From assembly GCA_037355855.1 (NCBI GenBank), contig CM074763.1:2728001-2792000 (forward strand): a stretch of 64,000 nt of DNA, in the 5' to 3' direction. Shown here one piece after another: positions 1 through 10,941 of the stretch. A program made the translations under genes and the position numbers. Within the stretch, counting starts at the first letter, position 1. Every line of letters starts with the position of its first letter. This stretch comes from Pseudo-nitzschia pungens. Its lineage: Eukaryota; Bacillariophyta; Bacillariophyceae; Bacillariales; Bacillariaceae. The notes under the pieces are model-generated. The model was not told the DNA's origin, made no database searches, and was given only the letters and a program-made list of their open reading frames with translations.

Positions 1-1785
1 GAAACAATCGAGGCAGCGGAAAAGGAAGCAATCGCCGAGACAGAACAAACCATCAAGGCCGAGTGTGAAGACTACGTCGAGCCAGTAATCCTTCCGACGG
101 AATCGGATATTGAGAACGAACGTTGGGAAACCCTCCGATTAGAAGGTCGTGCGATTATGACGAGACGAGTTCTTCAAGGATGGGAACTACTTCCTGAGTC
201 GTGCAAGGGATCTGAATGCTTTTCCTCTCCTCTGGTTGGCCGTGGAGGGAAAAAGGAATGTTGTGTATGCGGAGGAACTGGTAGCGGAACCGATGGAGCT
301 TACGCAAAAGGAGATGAAGATGATCAAGCTCTACCGACGTCAACATCCGAAACGGCGAAGGAGGAGAAGGCGAAGGCCGAGGGTGAGCTCGAGCCTGAGG
401 TTAAGGCTGAAGTTTGCGGTAATGACTGTGACGGAGAAGAGGATTGGCTTACATCTGGACAAGATGAGGAATTCGAGAAGAAGCGTGCGATTTACAGCAA
501 GGAAATTGGAAAGCGAATGCTCCTTGGTTGGATCCTCATTGACGCGTCCTGTCCCAAGTGCATCATGCCACTGATGATGGACGATCACGGAAATACAGAT
601 CTTTGTGTTGTCTGTGGTGAAGTGAAGCCATTCGATGGATCTACTATTGCTACAAAGGATATGGCCGCTCTTGAAACTACTGATGTTGAAGAGATGGAGG
701 AGATCGTTGAGGAATCAGTTGAAGATCCCGTTGAGGAACCCGTTGAGGAACCCGTTGAGGAACCCGTTGAGGAACCCGTTGAGGAACCCGTTGTTGCGGA
801 AACTTCGGAGGCGGAAGAGCTCAAGACGCCAGTTGAAGCTGAAACCTCTGTGCCTGGTATCAAGCGGGTTGATAGTGATTTATGTTCTACAATCCAAAAG
901 CAAGCTATGAAACAGCAAACGAAGAGAGAACCTGTTGTAGGCAGCGACCCTCCGGCACTCAAGACAGAGTCAAGTATTCTTGTGGAGAAAGTAAAAGAAA
1001 TTGCACCACAAAAAGAAGAGGAGAACGTCAACAAGAACGTGATTTCTCTCCCTACCAATGACTTCGCTGATTCTGCTGCCGCAATCCAACAAACTGTTCC
1101 AGACGAAGAACGGGATGATATCCAACCGGTGGACTTCTCAGTCGAAATGATTGCAAACATGTTCTTAAAGAGCCCGCATGGTTACAATTTCCAGAATGTG
1201 GGAAAATCTATGAACGTTGACGAAGTAAAGGAGCTTGTTGATGTTTTCCTTGTGACAAACGTCGACAGTGAAGTTTCGGATGACTTTAAGGTTTCTGTCG
1301 CCGAAAGAATCCTTGTTAAGATTACCACCATGGCTGTGAGCAAGAAAGTCATCACGCCTCTTCGCATCGATGCAAGCAGGAAGCCAGAAAGCCGATTTAG
1401 TTTCGAGGATGCGGAGACAAAATCAACGAGTAAAAACGGTAGACGACCCAAGCCTAGACCTGAGGACAACGTTAGAGGATTACCACCCAAATCTCCAGGT
1501 CCAAGGACAACACCTCGGGGTATGAGTCGTAAGAACACTATCATAGTAGGTGGTCCGATGAATGATATCCGCAGATCACGAAGCGATGATACCATGTCCG
1601 CTGTTAGTCGTGCAAGCAGCGTCGCATCTGATGCCCTGGAATCAATCTACGACAGAATCGAGGTCTGCAAACGAAAGCTCTTGGATCCCAACAACAGTCT
1701 TGATGAGCAAATTGCCACAGCTTCCCTTCTCGAAAGGTTGGCCCAAGCCGCTGTTGCAGTAAAAGAAATGGAAGACTTCGAGTAA
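1..1785 (+). CDS. p27/SSSCA1-type zinc-ribbon protein with EEPV repeats (5' partial)
   Basis: The reading frame is open from base 1, so the true start lies upstream of the window; the first in-frame ATG (157) is inside the first domain. Two copies of the autoantigen-p27 zinc-ribbon pattern are visible, counting codons from base 1: GWELL followed by C68-x4-C73 and C87-x2-C90, then GWILI followed by C184-x2-C187 and C202-x2-C205. A Glu-rich segment follows, with a perfect 12-bp tandem repeat coding EEPV at 721-792, then a Ser/Arg/Pro-rich linker and a C-terminal helical segment with the motif RKLLDPNN. That C-terminus is shared with the gene at 24541-26253. The p27 family (Pfam Auto_anti-p27) is found in archaea and eukaryotes and is poorly characterised; its cysteines are expected to bind zinc. 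The biological role here is unknown. Domain recognition is fairly sure, function is not. Confidence 0.75.
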   Translation, partial: ETIEAAEKEAIAETEQTIKAECEDYVEPVILPTESDIENERWETLRLEGRAIMTRRVLQGWELLPESCKGSECFSSPLVGRGGKKECCVCGGTGSGTDGAYAKGDEDDQALPTSTSETAKEEKAKAEGELEPEVKAEVCGNDCDGEEDWLTSGQDEEFEKKRAIYSKEIGKRMLLGWILIDASCPKCIMPLMMDDHGNTDLCVVCGEVKPFDGSTIATKDMAALETTDVEEMEEIVEESVEDPVEEPVEEPVEEPVEEPVEEPVVAETSEAEELKTPVEAETSVPGIKRVDSDLCSTIQKQAMKQQTKREPVVGSDPPALKTESSILVEKVKEIAPQKEEENVNKNVISLPTNDFADSAAAIQQTVPDEERDDIQPVDFSVEMIANMFLKSPHGYNFQNVGKSMNVDEVKELVDVFLVTNVDSEVSDDFKVSVAERILVKITTMAVSKKVITPLRIDASRKPESRFSFEDAETKSTSKNGRRPKPRPEDNVRGLPPKSPGPRTTPRGMSRKNTIIVGGPMNDIRRSRSDDTMSAVSRASSVASDALESIYDRIEVCKRKLLDPNNSLDEQIATASLLERLAQAAVAVKEMEDFE

Positions 1786-4198
1786 CGAAAAAAAAAGTAA
1801 GAAAACTGACTTCGTGTCCTGCGAAGTAGAGCCAAGGGATACTTAACTTATATGGTGTATATATGTTGTATGCATTCTTACCATCCATTTTGTTTCAAGG
1901 AAATACTCGGATGGTAAATAGATGAAAAGAATATTATTTTTTGCATTCAACGATGTTATGTACACGTAGTGAGTTCATAGAACATGAGCAAGACACTTGA
2001 GGACGACACTCTCTTGTGGGAGCTTAGTGCTCCCGTGTATTTCCTCTTATTCATACTTTTTGCAATGAATTTGCCTGCAGGTCTGGGAACATGTGTGCGT
2101 GATATTAAATGAGAAACCCTTCTTTGATGACGCTGAATGATGTAAACCAATTTAATGATAGACTGTGAATGATACTAGTAAGAACCGACTGGATTTGGTC
2201 CGTGCCATTCTTGTATGTACCTCTATTTGATTTGGTCTGCATCATTCTTGTGTGTACCTCTGTTTGAATCTCAATCATCTTCTCAGTTGCAATGATGATG
2301 TAAGGATGCCATGACAGTAGCTGAAGCTCTGGATAGAGGAGCTTTGTTTGTCATCAGTGTCTTTAATTCTTTGCTGTGATAACATAAATGTCAAAACACA
2401 TGCTTGCACGACTGTTTCATATATTGAAACCCATCACAAATTGGTTAGTCACCTGAAGCAATATGAAAGCAGCGCTGTTTTTTGATTTTACATGGATTAA
2501 AACTTTTATTACTCCTTTCAAACGCAAGAAGATATATTACTGTTATGGGAGGAGGATTCTTTGCATGATGACTAACTTTATTTCAATAATAGGTTTAGTT
2601 TAAGGCTAACTTTTCATCACTCATCCCTTACATGACTTATGTGAAAGGATAGTGATGCAATTCCTCAAACATGTGTGGAGTCAGTATTGAAAGTAGTATT
2701 TTGACCCACATAGTTTTTGCTGAGTCAAAACCTAGATTCCAATGATGATAAGAAGATATCTGGCATCATCACCAAATGCATTCCATAGGAATCCTCTTTC
2801 ACTAAAGATACGAAGAAATAGAACACCTTGATGAATGCTGAGGATAAAACAGCTCTTGTGGTCAAGCGAACAACTCTGAATTCTACTGCTTTGAGATGTC
2901 AGTGGTGCTGTTGCTGGTGGATATCTGAAAAGCAAAAGCTTGAATAGCAAGGGGATTGGTAAGCAACTTACCGTATAACGACCCCCAATCACTTGATTGA
3001 TAGGATCTTCGCACTGAAATGAGAATCAATGCAAAAAATCTCTGGACCATTTGCATCAAACACTAGAAAATAATAATAATACTAGTAGTAGTAAGGTTAG
3101 TACTACTAGTATTGAAGTCATGATGCTGTGATTATTTCCCTGTTGATATCGTATGCTCAATACGAGACGTAACAAGAGCAAGACGAGTTTGCTTCTCCAA
3201 AAAAGCGGGAAGCCGACGGCATTTTTGAAAGAAGAACAATAGGAGTAAGACCTTACGAATTCGAACGAGTAATTACACACTAAGGTTTTACGGGTAAGGT
3301 CTTACAAGAACTTTGTATTTACACGTAACTTACCGTATTACTTCGTATTAGTTCTCTCATTATTTGGCGCCTTCGACGCGACAGACTCGTCTGTCCCATC
3401 CAACACTTCCTTCTACAGGTAAGGTTACTTTCGACGCCGAAATCTATTACCCGCGATGCAACTGACGTAATACACCTCTTTTCTTGATTTGAAACTCGTG
3501 TCACGAGATAAGCGACTCTCTGCACGCGTATCTCAACAGAATCCTTTTGCGCGCTTTCAACATGATGAGTCACGCGAGAAAATCGCCGTTGACCTTCCAA
3601 ACGACTAACCTTGATTACTGTATAGTTTTGATTGGTGTATATTTATATTTTTGGTCATGGATGAGAGGTTTTGGTCATCAGAGTTGCAACTCCGATTTGG
3701 GCATAGGATCGAGGTTGGTAGTAAAAATCAAAAACTGCTAATTACCCGCTTGAAGTGAGAATAGATTTTGATTGGTAACTCAGTTTCAAGCGTAAGTACC
3801 GGTAGAAAACGAGGCACTGCATAAGCTTCCCCCATCTTCCAAGCGACGATAGGAAAAACCGTGAGAAAGCAATGATGAAAATGAACGAATGAATGAATTC
3901 TTGAGATACGAAGTAGATCCTTATTGGTGGGATCTGAGCTATTTTTCGGCCACAAAGCCACCGGCAAAACGCAGCGATGCCCCCCGAAGAAAAACTACTT
4001 ATAATAATTGGTTGACCCACATTTTCCATTTCGTCCACGGCGTTGATTCGATCCATCCATCTACTCCTTGCCTTCTCAAATGCCTACTACTAAATGATCA
4101 CATAGAGTAATTACTGATTAGCCAGGTGACTTGTTGTTTATCGTGAAGGTGCCTTTCGCTTGACGCACAGCGTTGATAGGGAGTTTGTTGGCGACAGC
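1786..4198. other. Intergenic region
   Basis: AT-rich spacer of about 2.4 kb. It holds an ACTAGT/AGTACT trinucleotide-rich patch at about 3068-3118, scattered TTACTTCGTA/TACGAAGTA motifs (near 3348 and 3905) and TAAGGT motifs. Only short ORFs below 105 codons occur, none with recognisable domains. No RNA gene was seen. Confidence 0.6.
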
Positions 4199-6823
4199 AT
4201 GAAGCATGCTGGAGGGGACAATTACGCCGCCTTCAATTTCGCAGCCAGCAGCAGCGTCAACAGCACAATGCAAAGTGCAAACAACGACAGCAGCAGTAGC
4301 AGTCACGGGGATATGACAATTTGCAGTAGCAGCACGGGAGCAAACATAAAAGCAGAAAACACAGCACGGAAAAAAAGTGGCTCGAAGGGGGAATCGTCGG
4401 CAACGAATGATGGCAACGAAGATTGGCTTCTTCCCGAAAACTTCCGACCATCAAAATTTGACGTTATCGTTGGCTGGGCCCGCCAGAATTATCATCATGG
4501 TACGTTGAAATGGCCAATAGTGCTAATTAGCCAGCTAAATCGCGAGCTTCATGCCTTCTCGGCTAACTATCGAATCGTAGAGTTGATCTATAGAAGCAAT
4601 GCCACTCTTCTTGTTCCATATTTCGTACTTGCAATTGCTTCCAAACTTTTGCCAATCACTATAAATTGCCCAAACAATTGATTGAATGTAATCCTTTCTG
4701 ACCGAATTACAAAAACACATTTCCTTCTGCATTCCACAGAGGGTAACAAAATGCTACGGAATTTAGTTAGAGAGAACGTCCCTCGATACATGGCCGCTCG
4801 AACCAAACACGACAAGGGACTCATCATTCTGGAAATACTTGATTTAATTCGAAGAAAGTCACCAACAGGGGTAGGATTGGTACGCCAAAATTCCAACAGC
4901 GGACGGTGGTCCTACATTGGGAATGATAAGGCTAAAGACAAGATTGGTCACGCTTTGCGCAAAGCCTCGAGGGATTATCACAAGACACAAAAACGCCCAT
5001 CGAAAAGCGACGACGAAAGCTCCACTCGAGAGGGAGGTGGCCCCAACAACTTAGATCCACGGCGGAGAACCTCTCTTTCGTCCGGAACAATGTCGTCTTT
5101 GAGAATATCGTCGTGGCCCTCCTCAGTTGTATCCCCAACTTCCTCTTCTCAATCGGTAGTGGGAGGGATTCGGGGAACCATCGACTACAATGCCAATGGG
5201 AAGCAAACAATGCAACTTTACGCTTCCACTGCCAATTCTTCTTCTACGCAATCTCTGAAGTCGGTCAAAGGCGCCCCTCCATCGGCAACACGGCGAGCGT
5301 CTCAATCTCCAACCAGCAGCAATAATACGTCTTCATATCATCCTTTTCACAGTGCCAACCATGGCTCTGCAGTGTATCACCCACGCCATCCATATCCACC
5401 CCCTCCTCCACATAATGGCCTGCAATACCACAATAGGAACTTTGAATATCATCATAATCACCCCCCAAACACATATCCGCACCACCATCTTCCGCATCAC
5501 CCCTTCCACAGTGCTCACTCTGCAAGACCACAGGGAGCGTTTCAAGCCATTCATCCACCTTCGGTGAGAAGGACAGCCACCACTCCGATGACAGCAGCTA
5601 CCTCCAAATCAAAGGCAACGACAGGCACACCCATAACCTCGGCTCCGGTGTCCTCCTGTTCGTCTTCCTCCTTTGTTCCGCCTCCTCACAATCATTCAAA
5701 GGCAATAGTTGCAACAGTAGCCGCACCCACAAATTCCCCTATGTCGGTGCTGGGTGTCCCTTCTGACAATGGAAACGACCTCCAGGTTCCAGTCCGCGAG
5801 GTTACGGTTCCCGCTTCACCAGTCACGAGACCCAACAGTGTGAACAGCAATATTAGCAGCAGATCTTCCGGTAGCCAGAACCGGGGAATCTCACCAGAAC
5901 CTCCACCTGTTTCTTCGTCGACTCCACCCTCCCAGCAGCCGCTGCAATCCCATTCTTCCAAAGAACACCCGCTGTCGTCCTCATCCCACCATAATTATTA
6001 TTATCATCAGGAATCCTCTCATCACGGATTTCACTATCCGCCTCATCAAGGTGGCGGTGGGCATCACGGGCAGCTCCAACGCAACGAAGCGGTACCTTAC
6101 TCCTCATTTTACGGAAGCGGCGAGCAGTTTCCGCAGCAGCGGCACTGCCGGCATCTTCCTTCCCATCGAGAAGGAGGTGGAGAGAACGGACGCCATCCAG
6201 AACATCTCCACTACCAGTACAGTCAAAACCATCATCCTTCGGTCGGCATGCGCCATCCCCAGCACCATCATCAACACCATCATCATGGCAGCAGTGGTAC
6301 CGGCAGCAACAAGAACAATTCCCGAGGACACGACCAGCAGCATCGGCACCAGCACCAGCATCAGCACCAGCATCAGGATTCGCACCATCACCCGTTGCCT
6401 TTGGAGGGCGCGTCACCTTTTCCTTCGTCATGCCCATCTCAGTATTTACCAGAACATTCTCGGTATATCAATACGAATAGTAATACCAACACAAACGCTG
6501 GCATCCAGTTGCAGCAGCAGCCATCGGTTGATGAAGAGCACCAGGTCTCTCATCGGATTTTTGATGAGGTTGAGGAACTACATCAACGGGCGAAAGAGGC
6601 AGCGGCAGCGGCGGTGTCGTCTCCTCCCGGGGCGCAACAACCGCCTCCCCAACAGATACAGAGCCTTCACGGTCATTCCTACCTCCAGCAACACCCGCAT
6701 TATCCTTACAACGGCAAGACTACTCATTATTCAAATCATGGCCATACGGTTCCTAATCACCCTTTTCATGCTTATTACACTAGTGGCAGTCATGGTAATG
6801 ACAGTGATCCATTTCCGCACTGA
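4199..6823 (+). CDS. DUF6824 domain protein with long His/Ser/Pro-rich tail
   Basis: Two exons are inferred, 4199-4499 and 4740-6823. The intron (240 nt) has donor GTACGT and an acceptor in CACAG, and it carries an in-frame stop. The split codon joins the DUF6824 core: exon 1 ends in FDVIVGWARQNYHH and exon 2 resumes with GNKMLRNLVRENVPRY, then a basic segment ending RWSYIGNDKAKDKIGHALR. That is the usual 'DVi.G....hh.GN..fr.lv...Y..a.K..K..i...i...i...g......W..v.d..A..Ki..alR' pattern of this stramenopile-expanded domain. The predicted protein is 794 residues. After about residue 180 it is low complexity, rich in His, Ser, Pro, Gln and Asn (HH and HQ runs near 6235-6390). The ATG at 4199 is chosen because frame upstream has no ATG. 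DUF6824 proteins have no established function; a nucleic-acid-binding or regulatory role would be speculation. Confidence 0.8.
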
Positions 6824-8040
6824 ACGAACGAACTTTTCGGGAGGAATGCTGGGCGACGCAGAGAGAATTTGGCCCTGTTCACCCGTCAATTTCGAAAGAT
6901 GCACAACACCCGCATGCTATACAATGTTGTAGCGTGAAGAAGAATAGAACATCACAATTTAGAAAACCGGCGTCAAGAATGGACAATAGACGCATGAAAC
7001 ATACAGTGAGGAATTTAACTTTTTGCTATTGAAAACGACTCAAGAACTGAGAGACATCAGTGGTACGAAACACCTCCAAGATCAAGCCGAGAACAACAGA
7101 AACGCACTCATTCACTCACTTCAACTCACGCACAGGAATCCACTAAACAACTGTCAAACCAATAATCCGGACGCTACATCAGCAACCGAGATGGTTTTTT
7201 CTACTCAAATCATAACATCATTATTGTCCGGCAACCGGTCGACTTTATTTGCAGCATACTCGTACGTGTGTTCTTACTTGTACTAGACTAGCCTTGACAC
7301 GAAGTTTCGAACGAGAAACTTCAATCAATTTGTTCTAGTTGCAACATACCTGGTGTTTCATAATCGTAGTCCGGGACTTCGTTGCGTTACAACGAATTAG
7401 AAACAAATATTGGATCTTGGCGATAGTAATATTGGAGCTAGCCAGAACACGCGCGATCACTCTTGCGAACACTAATTCAATAGTTCGTCTTAAGGGTAAC
7501 CTTACTGGATCTGTGTTGCGGACAACCGAACAGTAATCTTAGGCATTCATTGGAAGTGATTGAGTTCATCGTGATCCACCGTAACTAACCCTACCGGTAT
7601 CAGGATATTCGCTCTGTGGTATTGCTGCTCTAGTGCATACGTACAACAACGTGACGAGGAGGAGCACGACGAATACTAGTTGTTCTTTTGTTGAGAAAAC
7701 ACTCAAAATTGCTGTGATGACAGCTGACATTGAAATTCATTACGAAGGCTCGATTCGAATTTTCGATGGAAGGTAAGGTTACCGTACGGTACGTATCTAC
7801 AGGGGGTGCGTATCAGTACATACACATCCTGTTAACTCGTATCGTACAGCACCACAAACCACGGCATTGTTTTCACGAGTAATTATCGTCGACTCATCAC
7901 TAAAACTATTCCTTTCGACTAAGCCTTAAAACCTTACTGTACAGCTCTCCAATGGTAATTACGGTATCGCATATCTGACGAGTAGGGAAATAAGAAAAAT
8001 AAAAGCCACAAATCTTACACGTACGGAGTTCTATATGTAG
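6824..8040. other. Intergenic region
   Basis: About 1.2 kb between two plus-strand genes. Short ORFs at 7023-7286 and 7339-7536 have no recognisable features. AAGGTTACCGTACGG-type motifs lie near 7772-7795. The sequence just before 8041 is AT-rich, which would suit a promoter, but no defined element can be assigned. Confidence 0.5.
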
Positions 8041-9554
8041 ATGAAAGTCCCCAACTTATACCTTTGGGTTACCCCGGCCATTGCATCGACCTTGCTTCGG
8101 GAGACTTGGTTTTGCTCGGCTTTTGTGACCGGAAGCACTAGTAGGATTGCTTTTCGCGCGGGAGCTACGACTGCGTCGGCGACTCGGGTCTTTGCCACGA
8201 ACACGACCATCGAACCTACCACCAACCCTCCCGCAAGTTTTTCGGACGAGTCGACAACCGTTTCCTCATCGTCGAAAGACAATAACAGCGATGTCATACG
8301 TCCAATTCACCAGAATTGGTGGCCCGTCGCGAGTCTTTCGATGCTGGACCACGATCGACCAAATTCTGTGACACTTCTGAACAAGAAACTGGTGGTCTTT
8401 CGTTCCCTGGCTTCCGAGTCGGAAGATAATGATTGCTGGACGGTCCTCGACGACCGATGCAGCCATCGATTTGCACCCCTCTCCGAGGGAAGACTCGTTG
8501 AATCCTCCCCCGAGAACGAAAACCTTGCATCGTCTTCGTCGTCGTCATGCGCCGCTTGCCCGATGAATATTCAATGTGCCTACCACGGCTGGGAGTTTGA
8601 GGGGTCGAAGGGCGCCTGCACCAAGATCCCACAGCAACCACTGAGGACAGATGGAAACGGCAGAACTTCCAAACCGTCACAAGCCACGGGTGTCCAATCG
8701 TATCCGGTTCGTGTCATGGCTGGTTTGATATTTGTCTGGGCAGATCCTGACTCCTACGAAGAGGTGGGAGATTCCATTCCGCTTCCGGTTTCCGAGAATC
8801 TTTGCGAATTTTACAATGACAGGGGTCCGGACGCTGTGTATCAGCGCGATCTCCCGTACGGATACGAACTCCTCGGTGAAAACTTGTTGGATCTTGCCCA
8901 CCTTCCGTATGCCCACCACGGGGTGGGAGGATTAAACCGGTTCGAACACGGCAGACCCCTTCAATTCCGGATGCTCTCGAACACCGAAAAGTCGCTGGAA
9001 ATGGTGCCTGGAACGGATGACGGTGACGGCAGTGCAGCCTCGGCTGTTTTGAAACCCCTGTACGAAGTGGAACTGAGCGATGCCGCTAGCTCCGACCCCC
9101 TTTTTCTATCTCTCAAGTCGACGCGCGGGGAGGATGCCGTTCCGGACGGTGCCACGCTTCGGGTCGGGTTTTACCAACCCGCCCACCTGCGATACACGAG
9201 AAAGATTCCATCGCCTGGTGGCAAGCCGGGCTTGCAAACCCAGGTGGTCCTCTATATCACCCCGACTTCTTCCACCAAGAGTCGGGTCTTTCTGTTCAAT
9301 ATTTTTGCACGAGACAAAGCAAAGCCGGAGGAATCCGCAAGCGACGGGCCGCTGCCGAGGCGCCTCGCTGCAACCCTGTCCGCATCGCTGCAGAAATTGA
9401 TGTTGAAGATTCTGCTTGCTACCAAGTTTTCACCCGTGAACAGCCACATGCTGTCCCACGATCTCTTCGACGGCGACGGTATCTTCTTGGCGAAACAGGG
9501 AGACCGCATGCAGAGGGGAGGAGGGACCAAGTCGTCTCGTCTCAAAGAAGGCAG

Positions 9555-9585
<31 letters not shown>

Positions 9586-9741
9586 AGCAAGAACAATGAC
9601 CACCGTCCCCTCACGTACAAAGACTACCAAACCCCGTCGGCTTCGGACGTTCTGGTGAACGCCTTTCGGAGATACGTCACCGAGGCCGCCAAACGAACCG
9701 GTGATCCCACGCTCGTCGATGCGGTCCAGCCCACTAGTTAG
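8041..9741 (+). CDS. Rieske [2Fe-2S] oxygenase, pheophorbide a oxygenase-like, plastid-targeted
   Basis: Single-exon gene, 566 residues. The N-terminus looks like a diatom bipartite plastid presequence: a hydrophobic signal peptide ending in CSAF (residues 25-28), so Phe28 would be +1 of the 'ASAFAP' type site, followed by a Ser/Thr/Arg-rich transit-like stretch. A Rieske domain begins at WWPVASL (about 97), with iron-sulfur ligands C140-x-H142 and C179-x2-H182 (CAYHGWEF). The mononuclear iron motif ENLLDLAHLPYAHH supplies Asp284, His287 and His292. The later motif HDLFDGDGIFLAKQ is typical of the PaO/PTC52/Tic55/CAO group. Members oxygenate chlorophyll-type tetrapyrroles using reduced ferredoxin; the exact substrate cannot be told from sequence. 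I do not see the C-terminal CxxC of some plant members. A Ser run coded by AGC repeats (about 9557-9582) and a basic tail lie near the C-terminus. Confidence 0.85.
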
Positions 9742-10941
9742 ACGTCGTTTTCTTGTTGAATGTCATCATGATTCTATTCATGATACCGGTATTACTTACT
9801 ACCTGTAAGGTTTACCGGTACAGTAACCTTACGGTACTTTTATTATTATTTTTTGCCTACAGTACACGTACTCTTAACCTTACGGTAGAGAACGATTTTT
9901 TTTTTTTAGAGATTTTTTCCTTTCCGTTCTTCGTGTGCCGATAACACTCTGTAAACCTTACTTTCGTGAACCGAAACGCATGGTAAGAAATTCTGGTAGT
10001 ATCATGATGTTGTATGAATACAGTAAACCTTACGCACGATACTGACGTTCAGGGATGACCGTTGCTATCGTACGGTAATCCTTAATTACGATACAAACCG
10101 AGGGCCAGTATGAAAAACGATCCGGGAGCATGTCACGCTCTCTCGCAACTGCTATTGCTCGTCAGGATGCCGTTGTGCCCTACACGGTACCGGTCCGTAT
10201 CCGTTGCAGTTTTTCGTTTTTGATATTTCCAACCAGTACGGTACAGAAGGTACAAGTATCGTGCGTACTCGTACGCATATACCTGCCGGTAGGTAAAACA
10301 TTATTTTTTTACGACGGACACCGCACAGAATGAATCATCTGAATAGATGAATACCGGTAAGGTTTACCGGTAGGTGAATCAATCATCATCCTTCATACTC
10401 AAAACGAAGTAAGGCTACTACCGTAACCTTACGGTAACCTTACGAGTTCGGTACAGGTTCTCCATTATTTGTGACCGGTAAGGTTTTTCACCTCAAAGCA
10501 CGAATGTCTTTTGTGTGTTATGTAACTTACCGTACCAGGTATGACTTACGGTCAGCTCCGGTTCACGTACGTACGATCCAACAGTTACAAAGTACAGTAG
10601 TAAAATTACTTCATATCACAGAGAAGTTTCCATCGGTGATCCAAAGACCGAAACCGAAGAACTGAATTTATTGCGAAGTATTTTTTTTTTTCAAATCCAA
10701 AACTTTTCATAATCATTGCCGCAAGAACCAAGAACCACCATCCCAATTTGACTACTACGGTATCGTAAACCTTACTTGTTCTCGTACTTTCCATCTCCCA
10801 GGTATTTTGTTGTTGTTCGACTATTGTTTTACCGAGAGAAAACAACAACAAACTATCCGACTCGACGGCAGGTACATACCGAGTGCAGTGCAGTGCAGTG
10901 CAGTGCAGTGAAAGTTTTGATTTCGCGAGAGCAAGTCTTAC
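9742..10941. other. Intergenic region rich in AAGGTT/ACCGGTA palindromic motifs
   Basis: About 1.2 kb without a convincing gene. It has the densest cluster in the window of the motif TAAGGTTTACCGGTA and its complement (near 9805-9838, 9877-9890, 10018-10032, 10348-10372, 10420-10447, 10473-10490, 10763-10775). A pentanucleotide repeat (AGTGC)n lies at 10881-10910, about 30 nt before the next start codon. Confidence 0.6.
10881..10910. repeat. AGTGC/GCAGT pentanucleotide microsatellite
   Basis: Perfect five-base repeat of about six units, directly upstream of the PI4-kinase start, presumably in its promoter or 5' leader. Confidence 0.9.
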
